Assembly (NCBI GenBank): GCA_009667805.1
Contig: CM019069.1
Coordinates: 96,941,204-97,005,203, forward strand
Source of the DNA: Leptobrachium leishanense
Taxonomy: Eukaryota; Chordata; Amphibia; Anura; Megophryidae
Direction of reading: 5' to 3'
DNA length: 64,000 nt
The notes under the pieces are model-generated. The model worked only from the letters and a program-made list of their open reading frames with translations, made no database searches and was not told the DNA's origin. Below are positions 10,316 to 21,032 of the stretch, one piece after another. The position numbers and the translations under genes are program-made. Every line of letters starts with the position of its first letter. The first letter of the stretch is position 1.

Positions 10316-11737
10316 CTTTTTTTTATTCATTAAAGCATATGACTTTGTACAGATAAGGACATTACATTCATTTTGTAAATAGGAATATATTACTGGGCAA
10401 TGACAAGTTACACAGATGACACATATCTATATTATACAGTACTGTACTAAGGCAATATTCTGAAAGAACAGAGAAAAGTGACAAGCTGTCAATCTTGCAG
10501 CAGAGGGCTTAAAACAGCGGTCAGTAATTAGAGATAAAAAATACGGAGACAAAAGTAAACATTCCAAAATTGCCAGTCTGCAGGCTCGACTAGTCTGCAA
10601 ATTTTAATGCCTAAAAATTAAAAAACGCCGAGAAGAGCAACAACAACAAAGAAAGAAGAGAGAAAAAAGAAAGAAAAAGAAGAGAGAGGAAGAAAAAAAA
10701 AAAGGGGGGGATGGAAGATATCCGGGGGTGACCGAGGAAGGGGAGGGGCCCACGGCCCCACGAAGTATGCGTCCCCAACACAGTCCTATCACGTTCCCAG
10801 GGCGCGACCTTCCTGTGAGGTCAGGAATCCCTCCCAGTAGAACCACTTCCTCAGGTGTGCCTGCATCCGTCCTCCTGCCGAGGCTAGTAGGCTCTCATGT
10901 GTTCTTAGTTCTTCTATCTGGCCAAACCAGTCTGCACAGCGTGGTCGAACTCCATTCGCCCAGTGAAGTGCGATCAGGGATCGCGCCGTGAGCAACAGGG
11001 GGAGCACAACCGAGCGCCGCAGACTCCTGGAGGGCAAGGGAATTTGTAGTAACAGAAAGATCCACGCCGTGAGTGGCAGAACCTCCTCCGTCACCCTTCC
11101 AATGACCGCCTGTACCTGAATCCAGACCAGGCGCAGCACCCCACACGACCACCACATATGCAGGTAGTCCCCAATCTCCTCGTCGCATCGCCAGCATTGT
11201 GCGGTGATGCTGAGCCCCATCCGGAACCGGAGCACCGGGGTGCAGTACCAGAAGGATACAATTTTGTATGCTTGCTCCTGGAGGCGCGTCTGCTGTGATC
11301 CTCTATGGATCAGTTCGTACGTTTTAGTCCAGTTCTCCTCATCAATAACTTCCTCCAAGAGTCTTTCCCAGCGCGCCTGGAAAGGTGGCGGGTCCGGGGA
11401 AGATGGGCTAATCAGCATCGTGTAAAGGGCGGAGATAGCATGGCACAGTGCCGTAGAGGAGACACAGAGTTTCTCAAAAGGTGTGAGGTCCCGTAGAAGG
11501 TGGTGTCTCCCCGGCAATGAGCGGAGGTAGTGCAGTATCTGTGCGAAATTAAATCTCTCCAGAAATGTCGGGGGTGAGGCCTCCGGGGTCCGGTCCCAGG
11601 GCGATATAAAAGTCGCATCTAGTATACATGCATGTGCCCGCGGTCACTCTGGTGTCGGCAGCCTGACAGTAAAGGATCGGGTCAATGTTGTCCTGAACGT
11701 CGGGTTATCAGCCAGTGGGATCAGGGGCGACGGGAAC

Positions 11738-11745
11738 GTAGATAG
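11738..11745. repeat. 8-bp target duplication of the hAT MITE
   Basis: The octamer gtagatag occurs immediately before position 11746 and again at 12824-12831. An 8-bp duplication is the hallmark of hAT transposition. Confidence 0.85.
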
Positions 11746-11976
11746 TAGACATGTGCACAGCACAAAATTTCGTTTTGAACTAATGGATTAGTCCTAAAAT
11801 GCAATTTATTTAGTTGCTAAAGAAATTCGTTTTCAGTTATTTAGTATGAAAACTAAATTTCATTCATCCGAAAACCAGTGGATACAATTACTATTGTAGT
11901 GGCTCCTCAGAGGGCTGAGATCGCTGCTTGTTACAGTATCTCTCACTCTCAGCACAATGTGGGCCATTTTATATAG

Positions 11977-12074
11977 TTGGTGCTAACTTAACCAGAGCTG
12001 TTGTAAACTTCCCAGAGCCATTATAGCCTATGGAGGTTTTCAGTTTACAACAGCTCTGGTTAAGTTAGCACCAA
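11977..12074. repeat. Perfect 33-bp inverted repeat (hairpin) inside the hAT MITE
   Basis: Arm 11977-12009 (starting ttggtgctaacttaac) is the exact reverse complement of arm 12042-12074, with a 32-nt loop. Transcribed from either strand it would form a microRNA-precursor-like stem. The lack of mismatches suggests recent origin or gene-conversion-like repair between the arms. Confidence 0.9.
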
Positions 12075-12351
12075 CATTGTAATACTGCCCCGTATCAGGC
12101 AAAGCTGTTACAGTAACTGACTGCTGCTCATCACAGCGCTCAGAGTTTCAGTAAAACTAGTAAATAATATTTTTATATATATATATAAGCGGTTAGAACA
12201 ATATTATTTCCTTGTTTTACTGAATCTCTGAGCGCTGTTAGTCAGTTACTGTAACAGCTGAGCCTGATACATTGTACTGAGAGATAAGGTAACAAGCAGC
12301 CGATCTCCGCGCTCACAGCCACTGGATTTAAAGGGCTGAGAAAAAAAGGAT

Positions 12352-12595
12352 CCTCTCTGTATAATGTTTAGAACATCCTCCTGCATTAATTAATACCCCT
12401 CTCAGTATATTATATAGAACATCCTCCTGAATTAATTAATGTCCCTCTCTGTATAGAACATCCTCCTCAATTTATACCTTCCTCTGTAAAAATGTATATA
12501 ACATCCTCCTGCATGAATACCCCTCTGTATAATGTATAGAACATCCTCCTGCATTAATTAATGCCCCTCTCTGTATAGAAAATCCTACTGCATTG
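12352..12595. repeat. Minisatellite of about 40 bp in the hAT MITE
   Basis: About six degenerate tandem copies of a unit containing agaacatcctcctgcatt, then aattaat, then cccctctctgtat. Unit length varies because some copies lack the ATTAATTAAT segment. Confidence 0.8.
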
Positions 12596-15500
12596 GCATG
12601 TGGAGGGTGCAGAACTTCGGATGTTGCGCTCTTCATTGCTGGTCTCCTTCACTTATCAATGTAATATCACAAAAAGGACTGACACTAAAATGTAGTGCAT
12701 TTTATTTTAGTTTCTTTCGTTTTTTGTACTGAGCAGTTTCGTTTCTCTTGAGTCATACGAAAACTAAATTATCCCAAAATTCGGACTAAATCGTTTTAGT
12801 ACTAAAACGAATGCACATGTCTAGTAGATAGGTTATGCGCGGATGCGGCTGCGTCCCACACCTGCAGTGTAGCTGCAATCAGTGTGTGTGCCGTCACCTC
12901 GCGGGGCCTATCTAGTCTAGCGATCCACGGCAGAGACCATAACCGTACCTCGGTCAGTGTGTCTTCCACGTCCAACCACAACGCCCTCCTACCTCCCATG
13001 GACCATTCAATAATGCGCCGTAGATGCGCTGCAATATAGTATTTGTGCATGTCTGGTATCGCCACTCCTCCTCCAATTTTAGGTCGAATTAAGATACTCC
13101 ATCTAACACGTGGTCGGGAGGCACGCCACACGAACTTCAAGAAAGCTGTCCTGAGAGTAGTAAAGAAGGAGGTCGGCACCCGCACCGGGACAGTCTGGAA
13201 GAGGTACAAGAGGCGCGGGAGTACGTTCATCTTCAAGACACTAACCTTCCCAAACCACGAGATGTTCAATTTAAACCATTTAAGAAGGTCATCTGCTATG
13301 ACCTTCCACAGAGGCGGGAAGTTATCTTCAAACAACGTGTCTAATCGGGATGGGAGTTTGATCCCCAGATATGTCATCGCCCCCGTACACCATCGGAATG
13401 GGAAGGAGTCTTGCAGTCTACGTTTCTCGCTTGTAGGCACAGTGATATTGAGAATCTCTGATTTTGTCATGTTAATGTTTAGGTTTGCCAGGGCACCATA
13501 TTGGCGAAACTCCTCCGCAATTGCCGGGAGCGACACCGAAGGGGAGGATACGAAGAAGAGCATGTCATCCGCATATGCTGCAACTTTGTGGTCTACGGAG
13601 TGGCCCGTCAGACCCACAATGTCAGAATTTGATCTTATAGATTCAAGGAAAGGCTCCAGAGACAGCACGAACAGGAGCGGAGATAAAGGGCAGCCCTGTC
13701 TAGTACCATTTCTTATGGCAAAAGGCTGAGAGAGCGCTCCATTTACTTTCACCATTGCAGACGGCTCTGAGTATAGTGCCGCTATCCACTTAATAAAAGT
13801 TCCTGACATTCCCATCCCGTTAAGCGTCGCGAAGAGGAACGGCCATGCTACCCAATCGAACGCCTTTTCGGCGTCCGTGGATAGCAGTAAAACCGGTCGG
13901 TCTGATCTTTGGGCAATGTGGATGATATTCAGAGCACGTATGGTGCCATCCCTAGCTTCCCTCTGGGGAACGAATCCAACTTGATCCCTCTGTACCAGCA
14001 ATGTAACAAAAGGTTGTAATCGCATCGCTAACACTGCTGAGAAGAGTTTCAGGTCACAGTTAAGGAGAGAGATCGGGCGATAGCTCGAGCATAGCTCCGG
14101 ATCCTTTCCTTCCTTTGGTATGACAGTTATAGTTGCCAGCTGCGACTGAGTGTGTAAAGATGAGCCATCCTGAAGTGCATTAAGCGAGGCCACCAGTGGT
14201 GGTAGTAAGATTGGAGAGAAATGCTTATAATACTCGGACGGTAGGCCATCTGGACCCGGTGCTTTCCCATTTTTCTGTCGCTTCAGTGCAATATGTAGTT
14301 CCGCCACCGATATGGGCTCATTCAGAGAGACGTGCTCAGGTCCAGTCAACCGTCTGTGAATCCTTGTAGATAAGTATGTAGAAATGTTTTGGTCCTGCTT
14401 CGGCGTGGGGGTTGGCGCACACGAGTATAAGTTCGAGTAGTAGTCCCGGAAAGCGTTAACAATTGCGTCCGACGTCTGTGCCAATGTCCCCCCCCCGACA
14501 TGCGGACTTTAGGGACGTAAGCTAACGCACGTCTCTGAGCATCCGAGCTAAAAGACGACCCGGTTTATTTTCATGATATGCAAAGAAGCATCCAGAGTAA
14601 AGAACAGCCCGATGGATTTGTGAGTGGGCAAGTTCCGCCAGGCGTGCTCTCTGTTTTTGCAGAAGACCTAGAGTCTCCACGTCTCCTGTCCCGACATGCC
14701 GATGTTCTAGTTCCCTAATCGCTGCAAGCAACTCCAGCGTCTCCGCTAGTCGTTCCTTTTTCTTTCGAGTAGCGATCCCTATCAGATGGCCACGGATAGT
14801 GGCCTTGTGGGCCTCCCACAGTGTGTGGGGTGACATCCCCTCAGTGCCGTTTTCCGCAAAATAGATACGCAAGGATTCCGCCACCTCCTCCTTCAGTATC
14901 TGATCTTGGAGTAGGGAGACATTAAGTTGCCAGTTAAAGCTTCAAGGACGACTATGTGCCGATCGAAGTGAGACATGGACCGGTGCGTGATCCGACCAAG
15001 TTCTGCACTGGATAGAAGCAGAGATAAGATCGTCTAAAGCAAAATGAGATACAAAGACATAATCCAAACGGGAGTACGTGAAATGTACCTCTGAATAGAA
15101 GGTGTAATCACGTTCGGTCGGATGTAATAGACGCCAGGCGTCCACCAGTTGCAGTTCATGCAGCGTTCGTCTAATGGATCTCAGTATATGAAGAGGGACC
15201 CTAGTGCGGCCCACTGACGAGTCTTCCACCGGGGATAGTGTTACATTGAAATCACCCCCTAGAATCAGCGTCCCTTCAGCGAAGGCGGTCAGTTTCCGTG
15301 CCAGTTTGGAAAGATATAGGTGTTGTCCAGTATTAGGGAGATAGATCGAGGCAAACGTGTACTTAACACCCGCAATCGTACCCTTCAGAAACACCCCTCT
15401 ACCATCCCCCATGCAAAGTGTGTCTTGCCACACAAAAGGGAGGCTCCTGGAGAGTAGGATCGATGTCCCTCGAACCTTCCCCTCATGTGTAGTGTCATGG

Positions 15501-15729
15501 TATGCCTCTGGATAGTAAGAGTCACGTAAGGCCGGGTGAGAGTCCGTCCTAAAATGTGTCTCCTGTAAGAACACAACCGAGCATTTTTCCCGGTGTAAGT
15601 CTCTAAGGAGACGGCTACGCTTCTCAGGGACGTTCAGTCCCCGTGCGTTTATCGACAGGACTCGGAGTGAGTCCCCACAGAACCCCGAGACCCGTCCACC
15701 CCTCCCCTCCATCGGCCCCGCCCCGGATT

Positions 15730-15810
15730 ACGAGTAGGGAAAGGGGGGAGAGAAAGAGAGCGGAAGAGAAGAGAAGAAAGAAGAGAGAAAAAAAAGGGGG
15801 TGGAGAAAAA
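15730..15810 (-). promoter_or_regulatory. Polypyrimidine tract just upstream of L1-2 ORF2
   Basis: The plus strand here is almost pure purine (ggggggagagaaagagagcg and similar), so the L1 sense strand carries a pyrimidine tract ending about 20 nt before the ORF2 start at 15712. Tracts occupy the same relative place in L1-3 (37311-37393) and, more weakly, in L1-1 (about 6810-6860). A role in ORF2 translation is inference from this shared position. Confidence 0.45.
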
Positions 15811-17300
15811 CCGAAGGGTCAAAGACGTCTATCCAATGGGAGAGTGTCCGTCCATTAAATTGGAAAGGGTGTTACGTCTCCCCAGAGGAGTAGTGCAAGG
15901 ACGTCGAGAAAAAACCCGTTGGGGGAATATAGTGGCCTAACCAAGCGGTGAACCAAGCAAAACGTATTTACAAAAATTCAACGTACAACGTTCAACGACG
16001 GTCCCCTCCAGTAAGTTGAAGATAGCAGAGCAGGTACGGAGTTCGATTTTCATGAACATTAAAACCCATCCCACCCACCCCCTTTGTGAGTCAGCATAGG
16101 CACGTCCGATCAGGGGTCTTGTAGGCGTTGCCCCCGTAACACTCCAAACACAATTACTCATGCTAGAAACGCCTCCCAGGAATAGTAGTGGAGCACAATC
16201 AATATCAGGGCCAGAGAGATGTCGGTCACCTCCACATCCGGTATCTAAAGCCATATAACGCCCCTCCCAACCCTCCCCCCGTAGTCAGCGCAGCTGAAAG
16301 CTCCCCGTATGGTTACCCCAAAATTTATTCTATTTTTATGGTATTGTTTTTCCATCTATATAAACCCTCTCCCCTTTTCTTTTCCCTTTTTCCTTTTTTT
16401 CTCTCTCTTTTTAACATCCCCTGTTTTCCTCTTTCTTCCCCCCCTCCTCCCCTTTCCTTTTTCCTTCCCATTCCCTCTCCCTTTCTTTCTTTTTTTTCCC
16501 TTTTTTCTTCCCTTCCCTTTTCCCTCTTTTTCTCTTCCCCCTCCCCCTCCCCCCTTTAGTCTTTTTCCCCACCTCCCTTTTTCCAGTCTCCTAAGAATTC
16601 CCCCCCTTCCTCCCCCTCCCCGTCCCTCCCGTTCCCTCCCTCTCACTCCCTCCTCCCCCTTAACTTGGAACTTCATCCCCTTCATTATTTCCCTCTCTGA
16701 TATCGCTTTATAGTTCCTCCCACCCCCTAGTCGCTGGAATATACCGCTTTTCTCCATCTCGTTTTTCCTTCCTTTTTTTTTTTTTTTCCTTTCTCCCCCT
16801 TTTTTCTCTTTCTTTCCCCCCTCCCCCTCTTCCTTCTTTCTCTTTGTACCTCCCTCTCATTCAACTCCTGCACCGCCAACCATCCGTGACCTTCCCCTTC
16901 GCCCCTCTCCCCCCAAGTCCTCCATTCCCCTTCTGCACCGACTGAGGAGCAGATATATTGTCCCCTTGTCCAGCCCCCTCTCTCCTCCTCCCATGCTGTG
17001 CAATTAACCATGACGCAGCTTGTCCCCATGCATGTCCTCACGTCCGGAGATGGAGCTCCGTCAACTGCAATGTGTAGCTCGGATCACAGCCTTGGTCTCG
17101 GTGCCTTACGGAGCCCCGTGAGGCTACTGTGTAGGTTGCGCCATCTCCCACAGCCACTTATCTTCCTGGGTCAGGTCGCAGTCAACCGCTTCTGTCCTGC
17201 GACTCCGTCCAAGGCCTCCACATCGGAATGCGTCCATCAGCTGAGCAAAGTTATAACGTCATGTCTGTTCGGCTTCTCAGTCGGGTTTGTGTGGGACGCC
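15811..17300 (-). other. L1-2 inter-ORF spacer with long strand-asymmetric CT tract
   Basis: There is no coding similarity here. From about 16355 to 16870 the plus strand is mainly C and T (runs such as cttccccccctcctcccctt), so the L1 sense strand is purine-rich. Open frames in this stretch are low-complexity by-products. The spacer between ORF1 and ORF2 is about 2.3 kb, of which the MED15 copy explains several hundred bases. Confidence 0.6.
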
Positions 17301-17569
17301 GAAAGCATGCCTAGGAAAAAGGGCGCAGCCAGCCCAGCATGGCAAATGGATGGAGAAAAAAGGGATTCATCAAGCAGCAAAGACTTGCTTTTGAAAGTGG
17401 CAGCTGATGAAATATTAGGAAACATTATGCCCCAAAGGTAATACAATCCACACATGCATTTACATTTTGATGTATCCCAAGACATTGTAAAAAAAAAACA
17501 AAAAAAACCCAAAGGAGGTTCCACATATCACACTGACTCCGTATCCTTGAGTGTGGTTGAATTCTCAGT

Positions 17570-18002
17570 CTATGCAGCAGAAAGGCAAGCCTGGCGTACG
17601 TTCTGGGCCCAAGTGTTCAACAGTGCTGTGAGAGAGTGCTTGGCTGGGAGCTGGAAGAGTTTGGATGTCATATACCAGTAGACAGACTGCAAGAATGGAT
17701 TAGCCTCATATTGTCACGGGTTGTCTATCCACAGTGGGCTCTGCTCTGAATACCCAGCTGGGACACTAAGCCGCAGCGGGAGTACACTTGGCAGGGTTTC
17801 GTCATCCAGCTTGCATATAAGATGGACAATCCCATTGTTACTACTGTGAGAATGATCGAGGTTCACTGGAAATTTGGAGTGCAGTTTTGCAACCTCTCCT
17901 TGAAGTGTATCATCCTCCTCATACTTTCTTGTACGAGGTGTAACTGTCTGGGCTGTTATAGGCTGTCCTTGAGTAGCAGTCATCTCTGGCATGAAGGTTC
18001 GC
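17570..18002 (-). pseudogene. MED15: MED15 (Mediator subunit 15) processed pseudogene, C-terminal part
   Basis: The minus strand reads RTFMPEMTATQGQPITA, RKYEEDD, LQGEVAKLHSKFPVNLDH, SNNGIVHLICKLDDETLPSV, SVPAGYSEQSPLWIDN, then a stop, then QYEANPFLQSVYWYMTSK, LTALLNTWAQ and QACLSAA followed by a stop at 17570-17572. This is the conserved C-terminal domain of vertebrate MED15, down to the final CLSAA. MED15 is a Mediator tail subunit that contacts transcription activators. The copy is intronless over about 140 codons, has an in-frame stop where the family has Trp (before QY), and lacks a few residues before LQGEVA. It sits in the L1-2 spacer in the same orientation as the L1. 3'-UTR-like sequence may continue to about 17300, but no clean poly(A) or target duplication was found. 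Confidence 0.88.
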
Positions 18003-18059
18003 TACAGTGAGTGGTTAAAGACAGGTGACCGGACATTAGACAGGATGGGGTCACACATT

Positions 18060-19103
18060 TTAAACCGCCGGAGGCGGCGAGTGGGGCCGGTCGATGTGTT
18101 GCGGTCGGTTATGCCGGGGGGAGCGCTGCATTTGAGCCCTCGGTCTAGTTGGGCGTTCCAATAGGCCTCCAGCCTCCCAGTTCGAAACAGTAGTGGAGGG
18201 AAGGGCGAGGCAGGCAAGGAAATCCGGGACATCCCTCGGCCTAAGAATCGTAGTGAGGACTCCGTCCAACCTCACTTGGAGGGAGGAGAGGAATCCCCAG
18301 CGGTAGGCTATGCGATGTTGTTGCAGCAATTGGGTAACCGGTCTCAGGGCTCTCCGAGCCGCCAAAGTAAGTGGGGACAGATCTTGATAGAACTCCAGCC
18401 GGAAACCCTCTATATCCCATTCCCTGCGTGTTTGGGCTATGTTCATCAGGCGGTCCTTGAGGGTATAACTGGTAACCCGGCATACTACGTCCCGCGGCGG
18501 TGCTCCAGTGGGTGGGCGGGGCCTCAGGGCCCGGTGGCAACGGTCCATAGGGACGGAGGGAACCCCCGGGTCACCCAGCAAGCGGACCAATATCGTTTGT
18601 ACACAGTCTCCCAATTCCTCTGCGGGTACCGTCTCAGGGAGCCCCCTGATACGCAGATTGTGACGACGGCCCCTATTGTCCAAATCGTCTAAGCGCCGTT
18701 TCATGTCCGCCAGGTCTTCCTCGAGAGGAGCCGGCAACTGTGGCGGGAGATTCACGCGCCTCTCGAGCTCTGAAGTCTGAGGGTGGAGCTCCCCTATGTC
18801 TGTACGCACCTCCCGTATCTCTGACTGGAAGCTCACCCGGAAATCCTCCACCATGGCCGTGAGATCTGTTCGGGTGGGGAGCGCTGCCACCATCTTTTCC
18901 AGGCGGGCGATAGCTTGCAGGTGGTCCGGAGACCTTGCGGGGGAAGGGCGCGTCTCCGCCATTTTAGGAGAGGAATCCGTGTAGGCCGCAGTTGTGTCTC
19001 GTGAGGAAGGTGGGTGCAAAAATCCATCCAGAGGGCCCTTAGTCGTTCTGGAAGCTCTACGAGGGGTCAGGGTGGCATTGGAAGTTCTCTTACCCCGTCC
19101 CAT
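18060..19103 (-). CDS. L1-2 ORF1 protein, intact
   Basis: A 347-residue open frame with a basic N-terminus (MGRGKRTSNATLTPRRASR), a Pro/Ser-rich segment, a heptad region from about 65 to 140 (LEKMVAALPTRTDLTAMVED and LADMKRRLDDLDN), an RRM with HNLRIRGLPET and the motif CHRALRPRPP, and a C-terminal domain with LEFYQDLSPLTLAARRAL. This matches L1 ORF1p, the RNA chaperone of the L1 particle. The ATG is 96 nt from the element 5' end. The start codon and first residues are present again in the duplicated fragment beginning at 21033, where the ORF is truncated. Confidence 0.9.
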   Translation of the reverse strand: MGRGKRTSNATLTPRRASRTTKGPLDGFLHPPSSRDTTAAYTDSSPKMAETRPSPARSPDHLQAIARLEKMVAALPTRTDLTAMVEDFRVSFQSEIREVRTDIGELHPQTSELERRVNLPPQLPAPLEEDLADMKRRLDDLDNRGRRHNLRIRGLPETVPAEELGDCVQTILVRLLGDPGVPSVPMDRCHRALRPRPPTGAPPRDVVCRVTSYTLKDRLMNIAQTRREWDIEGFRLEFYQDLSPLTLAARRALRPVTQLLQQHRIAYRWGFLSSLQVRLDGVLTTILRPRDVPDFLACLALPSTTVSNWEAGGLLERPTRPRAQMQRSPRHNRPQHIDRPHSPPPAV

Positions 19104-19199
19104 GGCCCGTACGCTATTTTATGTGCTTTGAAATCGGAGGGGACCGACGAGCTAGCTCAGCATGCGGCCATCTTGGTCACGAGCCAAACCACGCCCCCC

Positions 19200-19211
19200 G
19201 GGGCCTCTTTC
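19200..19211. repeat. Target-site duplication of L1-2 (5' side)
   Basis: Exact copy of ggggcctctttc from 10304-10315. It marks the start of L1-2 and the resumption of the plus-strand L1 derivative. Confidence 0.9.
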
Positions 19212-20284
19212 TCCGTTGTTTGCATTGCTACTGGTTGCGGCTCCTCTTCCTGAGGATGCTGCACCTTTTGCTGTGTCGGCGCTGCCTGTCGCCGCGTGGC
19301 CTGGCCTACTCGGCTTCGCTCTGCCTGTTCTGGACCCGCCACCATTCAGAGACACAGGTTGATGACAACAGCAGCGGTGATTGAGGTGTTTTTGCCGTGC
19401 TCTCTCGACCCTTTTCTTTTTCAGACGACGCTTCTTTTGAACTTTGTTTGCCCACACGCTGAGACTTTCTTTTTTGTTTTTTGTTCCTTTTTTGCTTTTG
19501 TTTTTCGAAGAGACCCCCCTCATTGAGGATGATTTTATTAACCCCTAGATGTCTTTGATCTTATCTCTTTGTTTATTTTCTTTAAGCGGTGCCACTATAG
19601 CTGACTATGTGGGGCCCTCAATTTCTGCATAATTGTATGATGACATGTTGTTTTCCCTGTTGCCTCACCCCTCCCCCTTTTCCTTTTTTTTTCTCTTCTC
19701 CCCCCCATTTTTGTTTAGTTGGCGTTTTCGGGATATCCTGAGGGACGTAGCTTACCTCCCCAGGTGCCCGGGCCTAGTGCCTTTCACCCCTCATGGCCTT
19801 CTCCCGTAGACTTCGGCCACCCGGGATTCTGCCAGGGTAGGCACATTCTTGGTCTTTTGCCATATTTTTCCCCACCTTACTCTACTTCCTCATCCTTTTT
19901 TTTTTATATTTTATGATCCCTTCCCCCTTTTATAAAGATCCTTGATCACTTTGTTGCTGATGATCCCCGGCCGGGGATTATCCAGATTTTTGTGCTACCC
20001 TTCCCATCTTGTTTCCTATTTTCTCGCTGAGACCCCCCTATCTGGGGATGTTTATTGTTTTCTGTATTAGATGATTTTCGCTGATTATAATACTTCTTAT
20101 GCGCACTGTCATTTGTCAACTTAAGATTCCTGATGACTTTTTCTTATGCATGTGCAGTTAACAAGCTGTGGCCCTACGTGGCCAACCTTCTTGCTTTCAC
20201 GATGACTTAATGTGGCCCTGCGAGGCCATTTATCGTTTATGTCCTGCTGACTTTTTCACCAAATAAAAAATTTTTGAATACAAA

Positions 20285-21030
20285 AAAGAATATGGATACC
20301 TAAAGATCGAACACACAAGAAAGCCCACATTCTATCACCTCCCAAAAATTCATAAAGACCTCCAAAAACCACCGGGGAGACCAATTATATCGGGAATCGA
20401 TTCAATATCTAGTCATATCTCAGAATATATTGATAAGATGCTCCAACCCCTAGTGACTAAAACAGAGGCACATTTAAAAGATATCTTGAGCATAATACAT
20501 GAACTACAGAAAATCAAATGGGAAGACCACTTCATCATGGTCACTAGTGATGTTAGAGCACTTTATAGTAACATTCCCCATGAAAAAGGTATCGAGCCAA
20601 TCCAGTTCTATCTGGATGAGGAAGGAGATCTACTGAATGAACAGAAAGAGTTCATCCTTGAGGAAATACGTTTAATATTAAAAAACAATTATTTCTCTTT
20701 CAAAAAGGCCCGCTACCTCCAAATTAGGGGCAGTGCCATGGGAACGCGTTTTGCCCCAAGTTTTGCCAACCTATATATGGCAGACTATGAAAAAACACTG
20801 CTGGCAAGACAACGGGACAATATCGTCATATACCGCAGATATATAGACGATATCTTTATGGTTTGGAGAGGAGGGAAAGATCTACTCCTCCATTTCTTAG
20901 AAGAAATGAACGCCCACGATGAAAACATCTCATTAGACACCACGTGGAGCAAGACTTCGGTCAACTTCTTGGATCTGAGCATCTTACCAGAAGGAGATCA
21001 ACTGTACACCAAAACTTTTTTCAAATCAGT
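20285..21030 (+). pseudogene. Penelope-like element RT, truncated copy in duplication copy 1
   Basis: The frame continues the PLE ORF interrupted at 9504: FYHLPKIHKDLQKP, GRPIISGIDS, then VTSDVRALYSNIPHE, GSAMGTRFAPSFANLYM and the catalytic YIDDIFMVW. It is identical to 22255-23000. At 21030 it is cut by the duplication junction, so this copy lacks the thumb, the Cys motif and the endonuclease. Confidence 0.9.
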
Positions 21031-21032
21031 CA

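Larger units (their letters stand above)
11746..12823. mobile_element. hAT-type non-autonomous element (1078 bp) in L1-2 ORF2
   Basis: The element begins TAGACATGTGCA and ends with the exact reverse complement, and an 8-bp duplication flanks it. No transposase is encoded. Inside are a perfect 33-bp inverted repeat with a 32-nt loop (11977-12009 and 12042-12074), a second inverted pair around a TA-rich core (about 12135-12235, arms including cagcgctcagag), and a minisatellite (12352-12595). Subterminal TTCGTTTT motifs occur at both ends. The class is assigned from the duplication length and the TAG-starting ends. Confidence 0.8.
10789..15712 (-). pseudogene. L1-2 ORF2 (endonuclease-RT-Cys domain), broken
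   Basis: The 5' piece (14942-15712, 256 residues) is a nearly complete APE endonuclease: SINARGLNVPEKRSR, VVFLQETHF, LILGGDFNV, YSRLDYVFV and WSDHAPVHV. Next come a linker frame (14522-14884) and a 560-residue RT frame (12802-14484) with GKAPGPDGLPSEYYK, QVGFVPQREARDGT, STDAEKAFDW, NGTRQGCPLSPLLF and the catalytic YADDML. The RT is cut at 12823 by the hAT MITE. It resumes before 11746 and ends in the frame 10789-11517, which holds the Cys-His knuckle CWRCDEEIGDYLHMWW. There are several frame breaks besides the MITE. The conserved EKAFDRV block reads EKAFDWV here. Confidence 0.92.
10316..19199 (-). mobile_element. L1-2: full-length L1-clade LINE with nested MITE and MED15 pseudogene
   Basis: The minus-strand element runs from GGGGGGCGTGGTTTGG at 19199 to a poly(A) end at 10316. 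It has a 96-nt leader, intact ORF1 (18060-19103), a very long spacer, endonuclease at 14942-15712, RT at 12832-14884 and the C-terminal region at 10789-11745. Its 8.9 kb includes a 1.08-kb hAT MITE (11746-12823) and a MED15 copy in the spacer. A 12-bp target duplication flanks it. It is full length at the 5' end. Confidence 0.92.
9505..20284 (+). mobile_element. Internally deleted (non-autonomous) L1 derivative, split by L1-2
   Basis: Element sequence lies at 9505-10303 and 19212-20284, about 1.87 kb once L1-2 is removed. The first part is GC-rich with no coding similarity that I recognise. The second part is T-rich and ends in AATAAAAAATTTTTG and an A run, a typical L1 3' end. No ORF1 or ORF2 domain is present. 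Its 15-bp target duplication starts with A-rich sequence on the element strand. I read it as a non-autonomous L1 derivative made of 5' and 3' non-coding parts. An L1-mobilised cellular RNA is an alternative I cannot exclude. A second copy of its right part lies at 21181-22254. Confidence 0.65.
19064..21030. repeat. Tandem segmental duplication, copy 1 (about 1.97 kb)
   Basis: This block matches 21033-23000 base for base as far as I can follow, except for one C in a run (19787-19791 versus 21756-21761). It contains the 5' end of L1-2, the right part of the plus-strand L1 derivative and a piece of PLE RT. Its right end (tcaaatcagt, 21021-21030) is followed by the filler CA and then copy 2. Confidence 0.95.

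Noticed and set aside
16188..17041. Frames of 100-134 residues in the CT-rich stretch
   Set aside because: Phe/Pro/Ser or Arg/Lys/Glu/Gly-only composition reflects the pyrimidine strand bias.
16998..17441. 147-residue plus-strand frame ending NIMPQR
   Set aside because: It runs antisense to the L1-2 spacer and probable MED15 3' UTR; no recognisable family.
19152..19523. 123-residue minus-strand frame, repeated at 21121-21492
   Set aside because: It crosses the L1-2 / L1-derivative boundary in antisense; the second copy is just the tandem duplication, so the repetition is not evidence of conservation.
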